A DNA stretch of 64,000 nt from Dermatemys mawii (GCA_007922305.1 ML677334.1:55788720-55852719); one strand, 5' to 3'. Positions 10,832-22,064 are shown, counted from the first letter of the stretch. Program-made: numbers and translations. The notes: generated by a model from the sequence alone, not told the origin.

Positions 10832-12659
10832 CTCTGGGCAAGACAGAGGTGATGCTGGTGGCAAAGAGGAAAAGATTTTGACGAGCTGGCCCACCGATAG
10901 GATAGTTCAGCCTTCAGTTCCATAGAGAGACAGCGCTGGCTGCCAGAAATGTTTTCTACCATTTTCAGCTCTGTCCCTTTCTGTCTAATGCAAACCTGGC
11001 TATGCATTTCCTGCAGCATCAACTGCTGGAGCATGATGTACCAGCAGTTGAAAGTGAATGCCATGAAGCAGCTCCAGCTGATACATGCAGCAGCTTGCTT
11101 TCAGAACAGCAAAGAGTGATGAAAGAAACATCACCCTCTGCTCTGATGCCGCTATGGTTCTCTGCCCATTAATGAATCCCGGTCTTCCAAGGCTTCAGTG
11201 GCCTGGGGTCCAGCTATCTCAAACACCATCTCCTTTTCCATGACCTAGCACAACAGCTGCATTCATCAGAGGTTCTGGAACTGTCTGAGCCCCTTTGCAT
11301 TGTAGGTTTTCTTGGCAGCAGACCCATGACTAACGAACTCCCCCTCTGTCAGACAAGTATAATGATCTGCATTGCTCCATCTTCAGAAGAAAACACCTGA
11401 CCCACAGCTTTCCTCCCCCAATAATTCTCCACAACATTTACCAATCACACCCTCATAATGCTACACGAGGAAAGGGAGGAAAATGCAGTCTGACTCCTGT
11501 TTGTGAAAGCACTCCATCCTTATCCAGGAAATCATGTGCTTAACTTTAGTCACACGTTTAATACCCAAACTTGTGCTTTCCTGAACTGAAGCCTTTCAGA
11601 CTGAATGTTTTATTTAAGCATATGTGCTCATTTTATTTAAATGTGTTTAATTTATTTTAGAGTTCATATATCACTGACTGTGATGGGCACCTTAATACCA
11701 AGGCTTTGGAGTGGAGCCCAGAGCTGCAGGTTTATGCCTGGAGCTGGAGAGGAGCTGGAGTGGAGCTGGAGTGGAGCAAAAATCTGATTGCTCCAAATCC
11801 CTGCTTAATACTATCCAGATAATCTGGAGAGGGATGGTGGGGAGAAAGGTTCACCTACTCAGACTTTTCCTGGTTTTGTGAATACTAGTTGCTAAAAGCT
11901 AAATATTCAGCTAAACATTAGAAAAGCTTTGTAATCATTGGTGCAAACAGTGACACTTATTTCAAGATAAATTTTCATTTTTAACATAAATATTATTCCT
12001 TGCAGTGGAAACAAAATGCACACCCTATAATGTAGCAATAGTCATAGATTTGTAAGTTAAATATCACTGTTTGTTTTTATTTCTGATGGATGTGGGGCCA
12101 GGTTAACCGTGAATGTCCTCAACTCAGCTTACAGGAAAAATGAAGTTTAAATTGTTCAGTACTATTCTTTTATCAAATGTACATAACCAAACAGTGTTTA
12201 ATAAACCGGAGTAATGTCGATGGTCTTAAACAGATTTTTTGGGGGACACCCAGCTTTCCTCAGTTCCTGGGAAGCTACTTTTCACCCTTTAAAATGGTAC
12301 ATATAGCACAGGCAGCTATCAGAGCATTTGTAAGTAACAGCCCTCTTGTGCCTGAGGTCATAGAGAAGTGATTACAGAACTTCTTCTAGCAGCAGATAAG
12401 GCTTCTTCAGCTGCAGCAGATGCTTGTGTATAGGAAATGATGGATCAGGTTTTCAGTCCCAGCCCTGCAAAATGTATGTGAAATTTGCCTTATATAATAA
12501 ATTTGTCTTGTACTCAACACTTGCATTAATTACATCACATTCCCTGGTAGTTGCCAGATCCCCGAGACAAAGGGTGTTAGGAAGACTTTGAAACATCAAC
12601 AGAGATTTCAAAGCAATCAAAGAGGGCCAAATATATTCCAAGTGCTGCTCAAAATGGTG
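10832..12659. other. Unassigned sequence
   Basis: No gene seen. A short tandem run of 'gagctggagtg'-type units lies at 11,737-11,780. The segment around 11,690-11,810 may be the end of an interspersed repeat. The rest is unassigned. Confidence 0.4.
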
Positions 12660-14215
12660 GGCCCCAGATATTCCTGGATGTGATAGCTGACAGATTTCTT
12701 CACCAAATAATCACCGAACAAACAAATGGTGATGCTATTTTAGATTTAGTATTGGTAAGTAGCAAAAACCTCAGAAGAACTGGTTAGAGAACAATCTTGG
12801 CTCAAGTGATCATGAGTTAATTCAGTTTAATGGAAGATAAACAAAAACATAGGTCCACAAGAGGGTCCTTGATTTCAAAAGGGCAAACTTGGGAAAAAAA
12901 AACAAGGGAATTAGTTAGGGAAGTGGACTGGCTGAAGAATTTAAGGATCTGAATGTGACAAAGGCTTGAAATTACTTCCAGTCAACGTTGCAAAAACTAT
13001 CTGAAGCCTGCATCCCAAGCAAGGGGCAAACACTGTAAGGAAAGGTTGCAGACCAAACTGGATGAACAAGCATCTCAAACAGGTTAAGAGAAAGCAGAAA
13101 GCCTACAAGGAATAGAAGATGGCATGGATCACCAAGGAAAGCTACCTCTTGGAGATCATATAAAGTATAGGGGAAAGGTGAGAATTGTAAAAAGCGAGAA
13201 CTGCAAGAAGTCAAGCAGAGTTGGACATTGCAAAAGAAATTAAAACAATTGTAAAGATTTTTTTAGCCATATAAATAAAAAGAAAGCAAGGAAAGAAAAA
13301 GTGGGACTGCTAGACACTGAGGATCGGGTGGAGATCAAAAGTAATCTAAGTATGGCCTAATGCCTAAATGAATACTTTGCCTCAGTTTTTAATAAGGGTA
13401 ATGAAGAACTTGGGGCAGAGTGGCTAATGAGAATAAGGCTATGGAAGTAGAAATGACCACATCTGAGGTGGAAGCTAAATTCATCCAACTTAATGGGACC
13501 AAATCAGGGGCCGCAGATAAAGGCACTGTCTCATGAAATTGCAAGCACAATAGAAAGAATTTTAATGAGTCTGAAAACTCGGATGGTGGAATGTTATACC
13601 CTATGACTGGAGAACTGCAAATATAGTGCCTATAGTTAAAAAAGAAAAAAAAAGTGATCTGGGAAACTGTCTGTTTGACCTTAATTGTATGCAAGGTTTT
13701 AAAACAAATCTTGAAAAAGAGAGTAGTTCAGGGCATAGGGGTAAATGGTAATTGGGATAAAATACAACATGATTTCTTACAAAAGATAGAGATCAGGTTG
13801 GTCTCTGACAAAGGAAATTCAGTAGATCTACCTGGATTTCAATAAAGCATTTGAAACAGATTGACTTGGGAAAGTATTAGTTAAATTGAATGAGATGGGG
13901 ATTAATATGAGAACTGAAAGTGGACAAAGGAAAGACTACAACAGGTCCTGCTGAAGGATGAACTGTCAGACTGGAGGAAGGTTACTAGTGGAGTTTCTCA
14001 AGGATCAGTTTTGGGACCAATCTTATTTAACATTTTCATTAATGACTATGGCATAAAAAGGGGGAGTGTGCTAATAAAGTGTGCAAATGACACAAATTTG
14101 GGAGGTATTGTCAGTATAGGGGAGGACTGGAATATTCAACTACAAGATTCGGATGACCTTGAAAACTGGAGTAATAGCAATAGGATGAAATTTAATAGTG
14201 CAAAGTCATGCATTT
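12660..14215 (+). mobile_element. CR1 LINE, 5'- and 3'-truncated, decayed
   Basis: The order matches a CR1 second open reading frame: the end of the endonuclease ('gatgctattttagatttagta', 12,731 on, encoding DAILDLVL), the linker, then the reverse transcriptase. It stops around 14,215, just after the segment encoding NSAKSC, without the usual 3' tail, probably broken by the repeat that follows. Many stops and frameshifts show a long-dead copy. Confidence 0.75.
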
Positions 14216-14217
14216 AG
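14011..14217 (+). pseudogene. CR1 reverse transcriptase fragment
   Basis: This is a 68-codon open remnant of the CR1 reverse transcriptase, the enzyme that copies the LINE RNA at the nicked genomic site. It starts in the GPILFNIFIND block. The catalytic F/Y-A-D-D box is at 14,080-14,091 and has become C-A-N-D, so one catalytic aspartate is lost. The following T-N-L-G-G and N-W-S-N-S-N-R-M-K-F-N segments are typical of the palm/thumb region. The start Met is only the first Met in an open stretch. Upstream parts of the same gene are in other frames. Nothing suggests host use. Confidence 0.75.
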
Positions 14218-14800
14218 AGACTATGTCATGGACTGAGGTGCAATCCAGACCACTGAAGGGTTACCACTTCTTACCTTGTAATCCTGAGTGCCTCACAATG
14301 CTTTCCTACAGTAGGTCTCTGCCTGGGAAACTCACAATTCAGCAACATGCATGCAGGTCACACCTTGAGTGTGTGTGTGCTATGCAGCCAGCCATGGTTT
14401 AGCAACCTGACCCCACCAGCAAACTCCTCTGGCTTCCACCAGCCTCGATTACAACCAACAAGGTGACCCCAACACACTCCCAGTCCCAAATTTCCCCCAA
14501 ACCATGTGCCCTGGCATGTCCAGCCCTCACCTGGACCACTCAGAAAAATAATGTGTTGTTGCTCCTGGCGTAAATACACACTTCCCTTCAAACACATCAC
14601 TGAATTGGTTTATAGTAACAATTTAAAAAATAACAAAATATACATAGGATTAAATGAGTTTGAGTATAGAGGAATGAAGATAGAAAGTGCTGCAAGTAAA
14701 ACAAAACAAAATATGCTTTTCAGTGGCTAAGACTAAACGTAATAAGCTACAGTCTTTGTTCAAAGTAGATTTCTTACTAATCTCTCCTCTTTCCAGCCAT
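14216..14800. repeat. LTR-like interspersed repeat
   Basis: It abuts the CR1 break and starts near 'tgtcatggactgagg' (14,223). Composition shifts from C-rich (14,390-14,550) to A-rich (14,610-14,720), a pattern seen in turtle LTR/ERV sequences read backwards. No terminal repeat or target duplication could be confirmed, so class and borders are inference. Confidence 0.3.
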
Positions 14801-16527
14801 GGTTGACTTTCTCATTGTCATGATCTTCCACAGAAGGGCAAGGGACTGATTTCCCGTGTCTTCCTTGGCAAAAAATTTTTGCCTAAGCAGGTTTCTCATC
14901 TTTAAGTGAACAAACTACGGAAACTGAAAAACCAGAGAAAATCACTGGTCAGCAGGAGTAATTTCAGGTGTTGCGTTTAATAGTAGATAGGTAAAATATT
15001 TGACAGAATTGTGTTTAAGATAACTGCTTAACTCTTTGGTTGTTCCTGAGTAACTTAAATAGTCTGGCTAATACAATATGAATCACCTGGTGTTGCAAGA
15101 CTGCTAGTATCTGATAGTTTTCAGTGCTTGAAATGTGCTATTAATTGCTGATCAGAGATTTAATGATTTTCATATCTTTAATTTCTGTTTATATACATGT
15201 ATCTTCCAGTACTGATGTACATTATTCAGAAATTTAAATGGAAGACACCACAGTGCAGTAGATGTAATTTTCAGTTCTTTGTGTGAAAGCTTGTTATTAA
15301 CAAACAAGTTACATTAAGTACTTTATAACAGATTTGTTCAAACACATCCCTTATTCTTCAGCATGAGAGTTGGCAATTCTAGTGCAGAGAAAGTTAATAC
15401 TGCCAAAAATGGGGCCTAACTTTTTCCAGGTTGAGAATGCTGTGAATGGCTAGCCTCTGGCCCCACTCACACTGGCAGGTCAGATCCCTGGGTACTGCAT
15501 AATGGATCAGACATGTAACTGCTGCAAAGGGGCTGATGGCTGATATGTGATGCCACTGAATCAGACCATATAGCTGTCTGTTTCTTGCTGCCAGTTTTCA
15601 GTATGACTAGTTGCTCTTGTGCACCTAACTGCTGTTTAATAGAGGGAAGCGTAGGCCCTATGATTATTTGTAAATGGCTTTTCAGTCCCTAAATCAAGCA
15701 GTGAATGAGCAGTTCCTCAGGCATACAAGAAAAAAATAACAGCTGGCCAGGCAGATATAACCTGCTGAATTTGAATTTAGCCATTCTTTCTAGAGAAATG
15801 AACTAAACCTTTAGTCACGCTGGCTTTCTTTTAGGTACCAAGTTCACTGCAATCATATGGAAGACAGAAGAAATATAATAGCAAGTATTGCAATTGTTTC
15901 CTGAATTTTAGCTCTATTTTTTAGTGCAATCATGCAAAACTGTCATGAATGTCCCAAGATGCATTAGCAGAACCCTATCAAATGCTAGGTGACAGCAGGA
16001 GCTGCATAGCAGGGAAAAAGCAGTTCATTCCCAACTGAGGGCCAGATGCTGCCCTTCATCACACCATCAGTGTAAATCCAGAGTAATTCCATTGAAGCTG
16101 ATGGGTAACTCTAGATATACACGGTTTGGGAGAGCAGACTCTGGCCCCAAGATAAAAACTAGAATATTTTGAAGAGAACTCTGGCTGACACAAGGTTAAG
16201 GGACACACAACACCTCAGGAGCCTGAGAAAGACAATTAGTGTGTGACGAGGAAAACCTGAGGAGGGAAGGAAGAAATTAATTATCAGACCAAAGGAAAAA
16301 ATCTTAGAAGCACATAGAAATTCAATTAAAAGCATGAAACACACTTAGAGTCCAGTAACCTTGCAGATGTAGAGAGCTAGTAATGGTGGCTGCTGTCACT
16401 TAAGGCAATTATTGGAAATCATATAAATCTTTCTTTCTAAAACTAAGCTAGTGTTGTTTGTGTTAGGGGAAGCAGTCATAAATAGTGAAATGAAACATCT
16501 GAATTAATTTAGGAACATGCTCTAATG
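14801..16527. other. Unassigned sequence with one palindromic repeat
   Basis: No gene seen. At about 16,038-16,146 the arms 'gggccagatgctg' and 'gactctggcccc' enclose 'gtaaatccagagtaa' and 'ggtaactctagatata', an imperfect inverted repeat matching a widespread amniote palindromic element. The rest is AT-rich. Confidence 0.4.
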
Positions 16528-16837
16528 CAGAGGTAGGCAGCCTATAACACGCATACCAAAGGCAGCATGTGAACTGATTTTCAGTGGCACTCACACTGCC
16601 TGGGTCCTGACCATTAGTTGGTGGGCTCTGCATTTTAATTTACTTTTAAATGAAGCTTTTTAAACATTTTAAAAACCTTATTTACTTTATATACAACAAT
16701 AGTTTAGTTCTATATTAGAGACTTATAGAAAGAGACTTTCTAAAAATGTTAAAATGTATTATTGGCATGCAAAATCTTAAATTAGAGTGAATCAATGAAG
16801 ATTCGGCACACCACTTCTGAAAGGTTACCGACCGCTG
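16528..16837. mobile_element. hAT-like MITE
   Basis: The terminal inverted repeats are CAGAGGTAGGCAGCC (left) and, inverted, CAGCGGTCGGTAACC (right). The core is AT-rich and non-coding. The CAG ends and the sequence style fit hAT. An 8-bp duplication is not evident; only AATG recurs beside each end. Confidence 0.55.
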
Positions 16838-17840
16838 CAATGAAACATGAAGGAAGTAATTAGAGGTTATACTTTTATACATCTGGTCAGTTTTACACAT
16901 AACAGTGATAAATCAAAAGTCCGGGGCAAATGTGGCTTTTTTATTGCAATTTGAACATGGAGTTTAATTTGATAAGAGGTACTTCAGTGAATGGAGTTGT
17001 AGAAAGCCACAAAAAATTATAGTACATTACAGTACTCTACATATATGGGATGCTCTTATTACCAAATTAGGCAGTATTGAAATCATTGTAAAAAACCTTG
17101 AGCTACTTCAGTGGGACCAGGATCTAGCCCATACGGTGAAAGTCACAGAGAAAATGGTAATGAGTGGATATGCAGCAGACATGTGCCAGCTCCATATACG
17201 CTGGAACAGATGGCAACATTGGAGACAAGCCTGTAGCTAGCCCAGTGAAGGGACACAGGAGCTACAAGTACACTCTAATAAAAGAGAAGAGCTATGTCTG
17301 GGATTGCAGCCGATGGATTGGAGTAGTTGCCAAAGGGGAATATACTGCAATGTTGCTGCCTGGTTTGGGAGAAGGATTTTGCCTGATTAGCCAAGCCTTA
17401 GGTTCACCCATAGACCATAGAAATAATAATGCATTATTTAGAATTCCGTGGTTTCTGAGATTGATGTACTGTCCAGATCAGAGTGATAATAGGCTAACAC
17501 TGTACCTTCCTCTCTGTTTATCATGCCTACCTTTTTCTTTTGTATAATCTTTATTTTCTTAGCTTATAAAACTTTCTCTCACTCTCCACAGCTGAATTAC
17601 AACAAAAATTAATGCCTAGCTAGGCAACTCCCCTAAAATTTGAAAGGTTGGCATTTGATGATATATGTAGGGTAGATTATGCAGTGCTTTATCATAAATT
17701 CTTTGTTCTTTTATTTTAAAAATGTCTTAGAGAAATGCAAAGGTTATGTAGAAATGTTATTACGGTATAAAAGACTGAACATACTCCCACTGGAATCAAT
17801 GAATAGACTTCCCTTGAGTTCAGTGGGAGTTGTACACTTT
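16838..17840. other. Unassigned sequence
   Basis: A 127-codon open frame at 17,164-17,547 on the plus strand has no recognisable domain or flanking splice signals that I trust, so I do not call it a gene. Nothing else seen. Confidence 0.4.
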
Positions 17841-18227
17841 GGGCTAGATTCACCAAGTAATTTATGCATGGTGGTGCTCAGTGTAACTTTGGGGCACCTA
17901 GAAAAGCACCAAGAGGCACAAAGCTTGAGTTAGGTGCCTAGGCTCTTCATACAAGGAGTGAGGAGATACAGGGACCTACGAATGGGGGATGCACAAAAGC
18001 CTACACACGCGGAGTCTCCTGGCCTAAACTAGCCCATGGGAGGTGCCAAACTGAAGAGGGTATGCGAAGTCCTACCCATCTCTCAAAGATTGACACTCAG
18101 TCCTGGGCTGCAGGGAGGTACCTATCTCTGCTTAGGCTTCTCAGCTGCAAACCATCTCTTGGTGTTAGGCACCAATCCGTTTTAGCAAGAAACCCAGGAG
18201 ATGCGGGGAGGAGGTGCTGTTGGCGCT

Positions 18228-18229
<2 letters not shown>

Positions 18230-18266
<37 letters not shown>

Positions 18267-18290
18267 AGTGAGTGAGTGAGAGAGAGAGAT
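18230..18290. repeat. Microsatellite (TG)n then GAGT/GA tract
   Basis: Uninterrupted TG dinucleotides from 18,230 to 18,264 are followed by GAGT units and a GA run to 18,289. It abuts the first tRNA-like module. Confidence 0.95.
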
Positions 18291-18411
18291 TAGAGCACTC
18301 ACCTAGGAGGTGGAAGACCCCCCCCCCACGAGTGATTTTTTAAAATTAGTTATTCACAGTGAAACAGCTTCAATAGGAGAGACTGAGGGAGTCTCATATT
18401 AGACTATCCCA

Positions 18412-18470
18412 CAGCTCAGTTTTTAGAGCATTCACTTAATAGTTGGGAGACCCCTGTTCAAATCCCTTCT
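18412..18470 (+). other. tRNA-like module (A and B boxes)
   Basis: An A-box-like segment CAGCTCAGTTTTTAGAG (18,412-18,428) is followed 25 bases later by a B-box-like CTGTTCAAATCCC (18,454-18,466), the spacing of a tRNA gene. No acceptor stem closes, so it is a tRNA-derived relic and not a tRNA gene. An inverted sister module lies at 18,487-18,542. Confidence 0.5.
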
Positions 18471-19525
18471 CCCGCTCAGGTGGAAAGGGACACCTGAACC
18501 ATGGGTCTCCCACATGCCAGGCAAGTACCCTAACTACTGGGCTAACAGTTATGAGAGAGGTCACCTTCCTCCCCCTGGCCATTTGCTGTAAGCTCACCTG
18601 TAAGAGCCCAGTACCATAGGTGAGGTCTGACTGCACTTCCTGGATTGGGTCCTGCAGGTGAGTTAGGTGGAAAAACTCCCAATGTCTCCTGGTTTGTGCA
18701 TTGCTCTGGGGTGTAGGCATGCAGACATCTGGTGGGGTCTGAAGAAACACAGGTGCCTCAGGAACTTATACTGCAAAATTTAGGCACTGAATGTGTGACG
18801 TTATCTAATTAAAATATGACTGTATAGATCATTGTTGCAACCACTGTTATTTATTTGCAGCAAATATCGTACAAAGGTTGTCAAGTAAAGTGTCCATGAA
18901 CAGGTTACAATTTGCTGGTTATGATTATGCTATTTGTATGTATGTATTATTTTTGCATTTGAAGTTATATGGTATTGGATCTAATCCTGGATTTCAACTG
19001 TTTGCTCCTGGGGTACGCCCACAAGGTAGCTAGCCAACATATCTTGGAGGGACTATTTAAATTAAGTGCTCATCCAGAAACACTTGGTTGACAATGGACC
19101 ATGGGAGATGCCCATCTACACTGAATAGATTGTCATGTAAACATATTGTCTGGTGTGTAGGTAATGGATTCCTGCAACGACTGAGGTCAATTGGGCATGA
19201 ACATGTGACTTGCTCATGTGACTCCAAACTCCATCTTGTTGCTGTAATTTTCCACAGTAAGAACAATGGAACATCCTCCACATGGCAAAAGCTTTACAAG
19301 GCCCTGAAAACACCTCTATTTGAGTATCAATCCTGCTTCTTTTCTCTGGAGGAACTTTGCTACAAACTGAAGCTCTGACCAAAGAACTGAATGACCCATC
19401 CACACTGTGGATGTACTCCAGAGACGTGACTTAAGACAGGAGTTTATTCCATCACTGCTACAAGAACTTTGCTATTACTGTAGGTAATTGATTCCTTTAA
19501 ACCAATCTTAACTCTAACCTACTTT

Positions 19526-19527
<2 letters not shown>

Positions 19528-19569
<42 letters not shown>

Positions 19570-19570
19570 T
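19528..19570. repeat. (TTTC)n microsatellite ending in an assembly gap
   Basis: About ten TTTC units run straight into ten N characters (19,571-19,580), so the true tract length is unknown. Confidence 0.95.
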
Positions 19571-19580
19571 NNNNNNNNNN
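19571..19580. other. Assembly gap (10 N)
   Basis: Ten undetermined bases, probably a nominal gap length where the TTTC repeat could not be spanned. Confidence 0.98.
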
Positions 19581-19695
19581 TATAAAGGTTTATTCATAGA
19601 AGAAAGATACTAAAGCATGAATTTTGGGTAAGATCTAAGATCTATATATTGATCTGGGTGTGCGGTTGGTCCTTTGAGATCAGAAGAACCTATTA

Positions 19696-19884
19696 CAGTG
19701 GGATCTCGCAATACTGCGATGATCAGGATCCAAAAAAAACCGATTGTGATAATGACGGGGTCGCGGTATTGCAGGGTTCTGCTGCATCAAAGCAGTGGCC
19801 GCCGCCAACATTGGGAGCCAGCCGCGCACCGCACTATAAGCGGATTTGCGCTATAGCGGGGTGCAGTATTCCAGGGTCCCACTG
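19696..19884. mobile_element. Pogo/Tigger-like MITE inside the LTR
   Basis: The ends are CAGTGGGATC and, inverted, CAGTGGGACCC, flanked by TA (19,694-19,695 and 19,885-19,886). It is 189 bp with an internal 'gcggtattgcaggg' / 'gcagtattccaggg' echo. The CAG ends with TA duplication fit the Tc1-mariner pogo/Tigger group. It inserted after the LTR did. Confidence 0.65.
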
Positions 19885-20307
19885 TATTTGATGAGACTGG
19901 TTGTAAAGAACCACTCATATCTGAATCCAGTGTTTTTGACGTTGATGTAAGAATTGACATGCTTGAGGAAACTGCCTTTATGTTTTCTTGTTAGTGTGGT
20001 GAAACAGAAATTTACTTTTGTTGCTGGTTTGGTATATCCTATGGGGGATTACTATCAGTCTTGAGGTGTATCTGCCCCATTTCTGAGCAGTTCATCCTGA
20101 ATTTAGTATTCTCAGTTGTGACCCATTAAGGCACTGTCACAGTGGTGTAGTTGAGCAGGATAGTGTGCACAGCTTATTGCCCTGAAACAAAGGTGGTGAT
20201 TTTGAGTGAGTTTTAAGTGTGGTGGCTAGAGAACAGACAAAGTGGTACTTTGTTATTTTCTATTTGCTTATTTTGGGAAAGAGAAGTAGGGACAGAAAAG
20301 TAGGAAA

Positions 20308-20487
20308 ATGAGTGAAAGTGAAGCTATTAAAAAGTTGGAGCTGCACAGGTTCCAGGGGGAAAAAAATGAAAGGATGCATAAGAGACTGATGGAACTTAAA
20401 AAGAGATGGAAATTGAAGCAGAGGCAGGCCGATGGAAAGCTGACCAAAAGAGGTCTGTGGAGATCCAGAAGCAAGCCCTGGAATTGA
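20308..20487 (+). pseudogene. Gag-like N-terminal relic of the LTR retroelement
   Basis: A 59-codon frame starts at ATG 20,308 and encodes a Lys/Glu/Arg-rich, probably coiled-coil segment (MSESEAIKKLELHRF at the start). Similar charged helices open the gag proteins of turtle Ty3/gypsy-like elements, as I remember them. It follows the LTR and leader in the expected order and on the same strand. The frame stops at 20,485-20,487 and the charged character seems to continue in another frame. There is no zinc knuckle or protease downstream, because the next recognisable segment is pol on the opposite strand. It is not functional; the assignment is inference. Confidence 0.4.
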
Positions 20488-20589
20488 AAGACAAAGAATA
20501 TGGACTATATGTCACACCTTCCCCAGGAGATAACTGCCAGAGGATTGGTCACTGACCAATGCGGAGGCAGTATGCCCCATGCCCCAGTA

Positions 20590-21022
20590 TGCCCCATGTC
20601 CTCTTTTCTAGACAGGCAGGGCATCAGCTACGATGTTTTCCTTTTCTTAAATGTGCACAATCTCCATGTTAAATTCCTGCAGGACTAGGCTCCAGTGTAG
20701 CAGTTTGGAGTTTGTGCCATTGGTCCTGTTTAGGCATATTAAGAATGAATGGTCTGTTAGAATCTTGAGCCTTCTGTTAAAGAGGGAAGGTGTCAGTTGT
20801 TTTAACATCCGGCACTATGCTATAGCATTCCTTTTCTATGACAGAATAATTCTATTTGGTAGCGGACAGCTTTTTGCTTAGAAAGATAACGGGGTGCTTC
20901 TTGCTGTCCTCCCCTGTTTGCATCAATACAGCACACCATCCAGTGTCTGAGGCATCAGTGCACAATTCAAAAGTCTCATCAAAGTCAGGGCAGCTGAGAT
21001 GCTCTGAGGCAGCTGACAGAGG
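20590..21022 (-). pseudogene. Ty3/gypsy pol (RNase H) relic, inverted
   Basis: On the minus strand from about 21,022 the frame encodes a CPDFDETFELCTDAS segment followed by D-x-G-x-x-AVLMQ and FLSKKLS. This is the start of a retroelement RNase H domain, with the first catalytic aspartate in TDAS. An in-frame TAG at 20,849-20,851 interrupts it. The same frame then gives NYSVIEKECYSIV, which holds the catalytic glutamate. Beyond that, stops and shifts degrade the connection region. RNase H removes the RNA strand during reverse transcription in the virus-like particle. The strand is opposite to the LTR and gag-like relic upstream, so the element was inverted internally or two insertions meet here. 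Protease, polymerase and integrase are missing. Confidence 0.7.
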
Positions 21023-21110
21023 GTTTTGTGAATCCAGGTGGAGCCTGATTCTGGCATTTAGGAGCCTAAAGTGCCAGTTAGACACCTAAGTCCTTTTGTG
21101 AATCCAGCCC
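21023..21110. mobile_element. Inverted-repeat element with tRNA-like units, right end
   Basis: It completes the element begun at 17,841. It contains 'taggagcc' and 'gacacctaag' words like the left part and ends in 'gtgaatccagccc', the inverse of the left terminus. The gap between the parts is filled by the LTR retroelement. The exact left border is uncertain. Confidence 0.5.
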
Positions 21111-21414
21111 TTCACGCTGATATAGCATCCTTCATCCTAGGATATTCAATGTGCTTTACAAAAGGTGGGCAAGTACTTAAACATAGTCTGCACATCCCTA
21201 CTAATTCTGAATAGCTTCATAGCCTCTTCTTTAAACCAATTTTACAATTTTCTGGAACTCCATTGTAGACCAGGCTGAAATGTTTATGTTGAACTAGCAC
21301 CAGGACAGTTTTTTTAAAAGTTAAATCATCAGCATAAAAGTTTACATTACCTTGACTACCAGCACAGAGATAGATTGAATCAATCTGCCTGCATGAATGA
21401 AAATCTCTGTGTCT

Positions 21415-22064
21415 TGTGACAAAGCTCCAAGTTTGTACTTGTGGGTCCTGCGCTTCCTGGCAGATTTAGGGGCCTCAGAAACTCATCTAGGCCCCAGAGT
21501 GACCTCTCTTTCTCAGTATATTTGGCAAGAGTCACCACCTAGTGAGTTACCTTCATCACAGGCCAGTATGGAAGATGGAACAGCGGGGAGCCCGGGCCTG
21601 CCCTCTACTCCGGGCTCCAGCCCAGGGACACTAATAGTATCAGCTAAGATGGCTGACCTTTTATCCACAAAACAATTCCCTGGGCTACTTCCCCACAGCA
21701 GTCCCCGCTTCTTCAAACTCCACTTCACCCTTACCTCAGGGCCTCCTTCCTTCTGTATGATATGTTGTCCACCACTCAGTCTCACCAACAGCACCACTTC
21801 CTCGCACAGCTCCTGACACCCACAGCCCACCTAACTGTGAGGGTTTTTAACTGGTTTCAGCCAGTCCCTGATTGGCTTCAGGTGTCCCAATCAGGCTAGC
21901 TGTTTCTACTCCTTTCTAGAAGGTTCTTAATTGGCTCCAGGTGTCTTGATTGGCCTTGAGTAGCCTTTGTTTGGCTATCCAGGGAACAGGGACCTGCACA
22001 TCCTGAGACCAATATACCTGCCTTCCAGCACTCTCCTATATCCTTCTGGTCTGACTGCTTCACA
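21415..22064. mobile_element. Solo LTR with 4-bp target duplication
   Basis: The termini are TGTGA and TCACA, flanked by a perfect GTCT on both sides (21,411-21,414; 22,065-22,068). It is 650 bp with no internal region, hence a solo LTR. A 4-bp duplication is typical of class I endogenous retroviruses and some gypsy elements. I could not fix the transcription direction. Two overlapping frames of 105-139 codons inside are chance. Confidence 0.7.

Larger units (their letters stand above)
17841..18793. mobile_element. Inverted-repeat element with tRNA-like units, left part
   Basis: The left terminus 'gggctagattcacc' is the inverse of the right terminus 'gtgaatccagccc' at 21,098-21,110. The left part runs to about 18,793, where an LTR retroelement begins. 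It carries repeated 'taggcacc' words, a TG microsatellite and three tRNA-like modules (18,286-18,330; 18,412-18,470; 18,487-18,542, the last inverted). It is non-autonomous and its transposase class is unknown. Confidence 0.5.
18794..20060 (+). mobile_element. LTR of a Ty3/gypsy-like retroelement
   Basis: It starts TGTGACGTTATC at 18,794, directly after the tRNA-module element is cut, and ends before a leader and a gag-like frame. The right border is approximate. It contains a TTTC microsatellite with an assembly gap (19,571-19,580) and a pogo-like MITE (19,696-19,884). The family assignment rests on the downstream RNase H relic and on remembered turtle LTRs. Confidence 0.5.

Noticed and set aside
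17164..17547. 127-codon plus-strand frame
   Set aside because: No recognisable domain and no exon-intron signals; its length is within chance expectation for 64 kb.
18286..18542. tRNA genes
   Set aside because: The modules have A- and B-box-like words but no closed acceptor stem and lie in a transposable element, so they are tRNA-derived relics.
21397..21830. Two overlapping frames (139 and 105 codons)
   Set aside because: Both lie in the solo LTR bounded by GTCT duplications and are antisense to one another.
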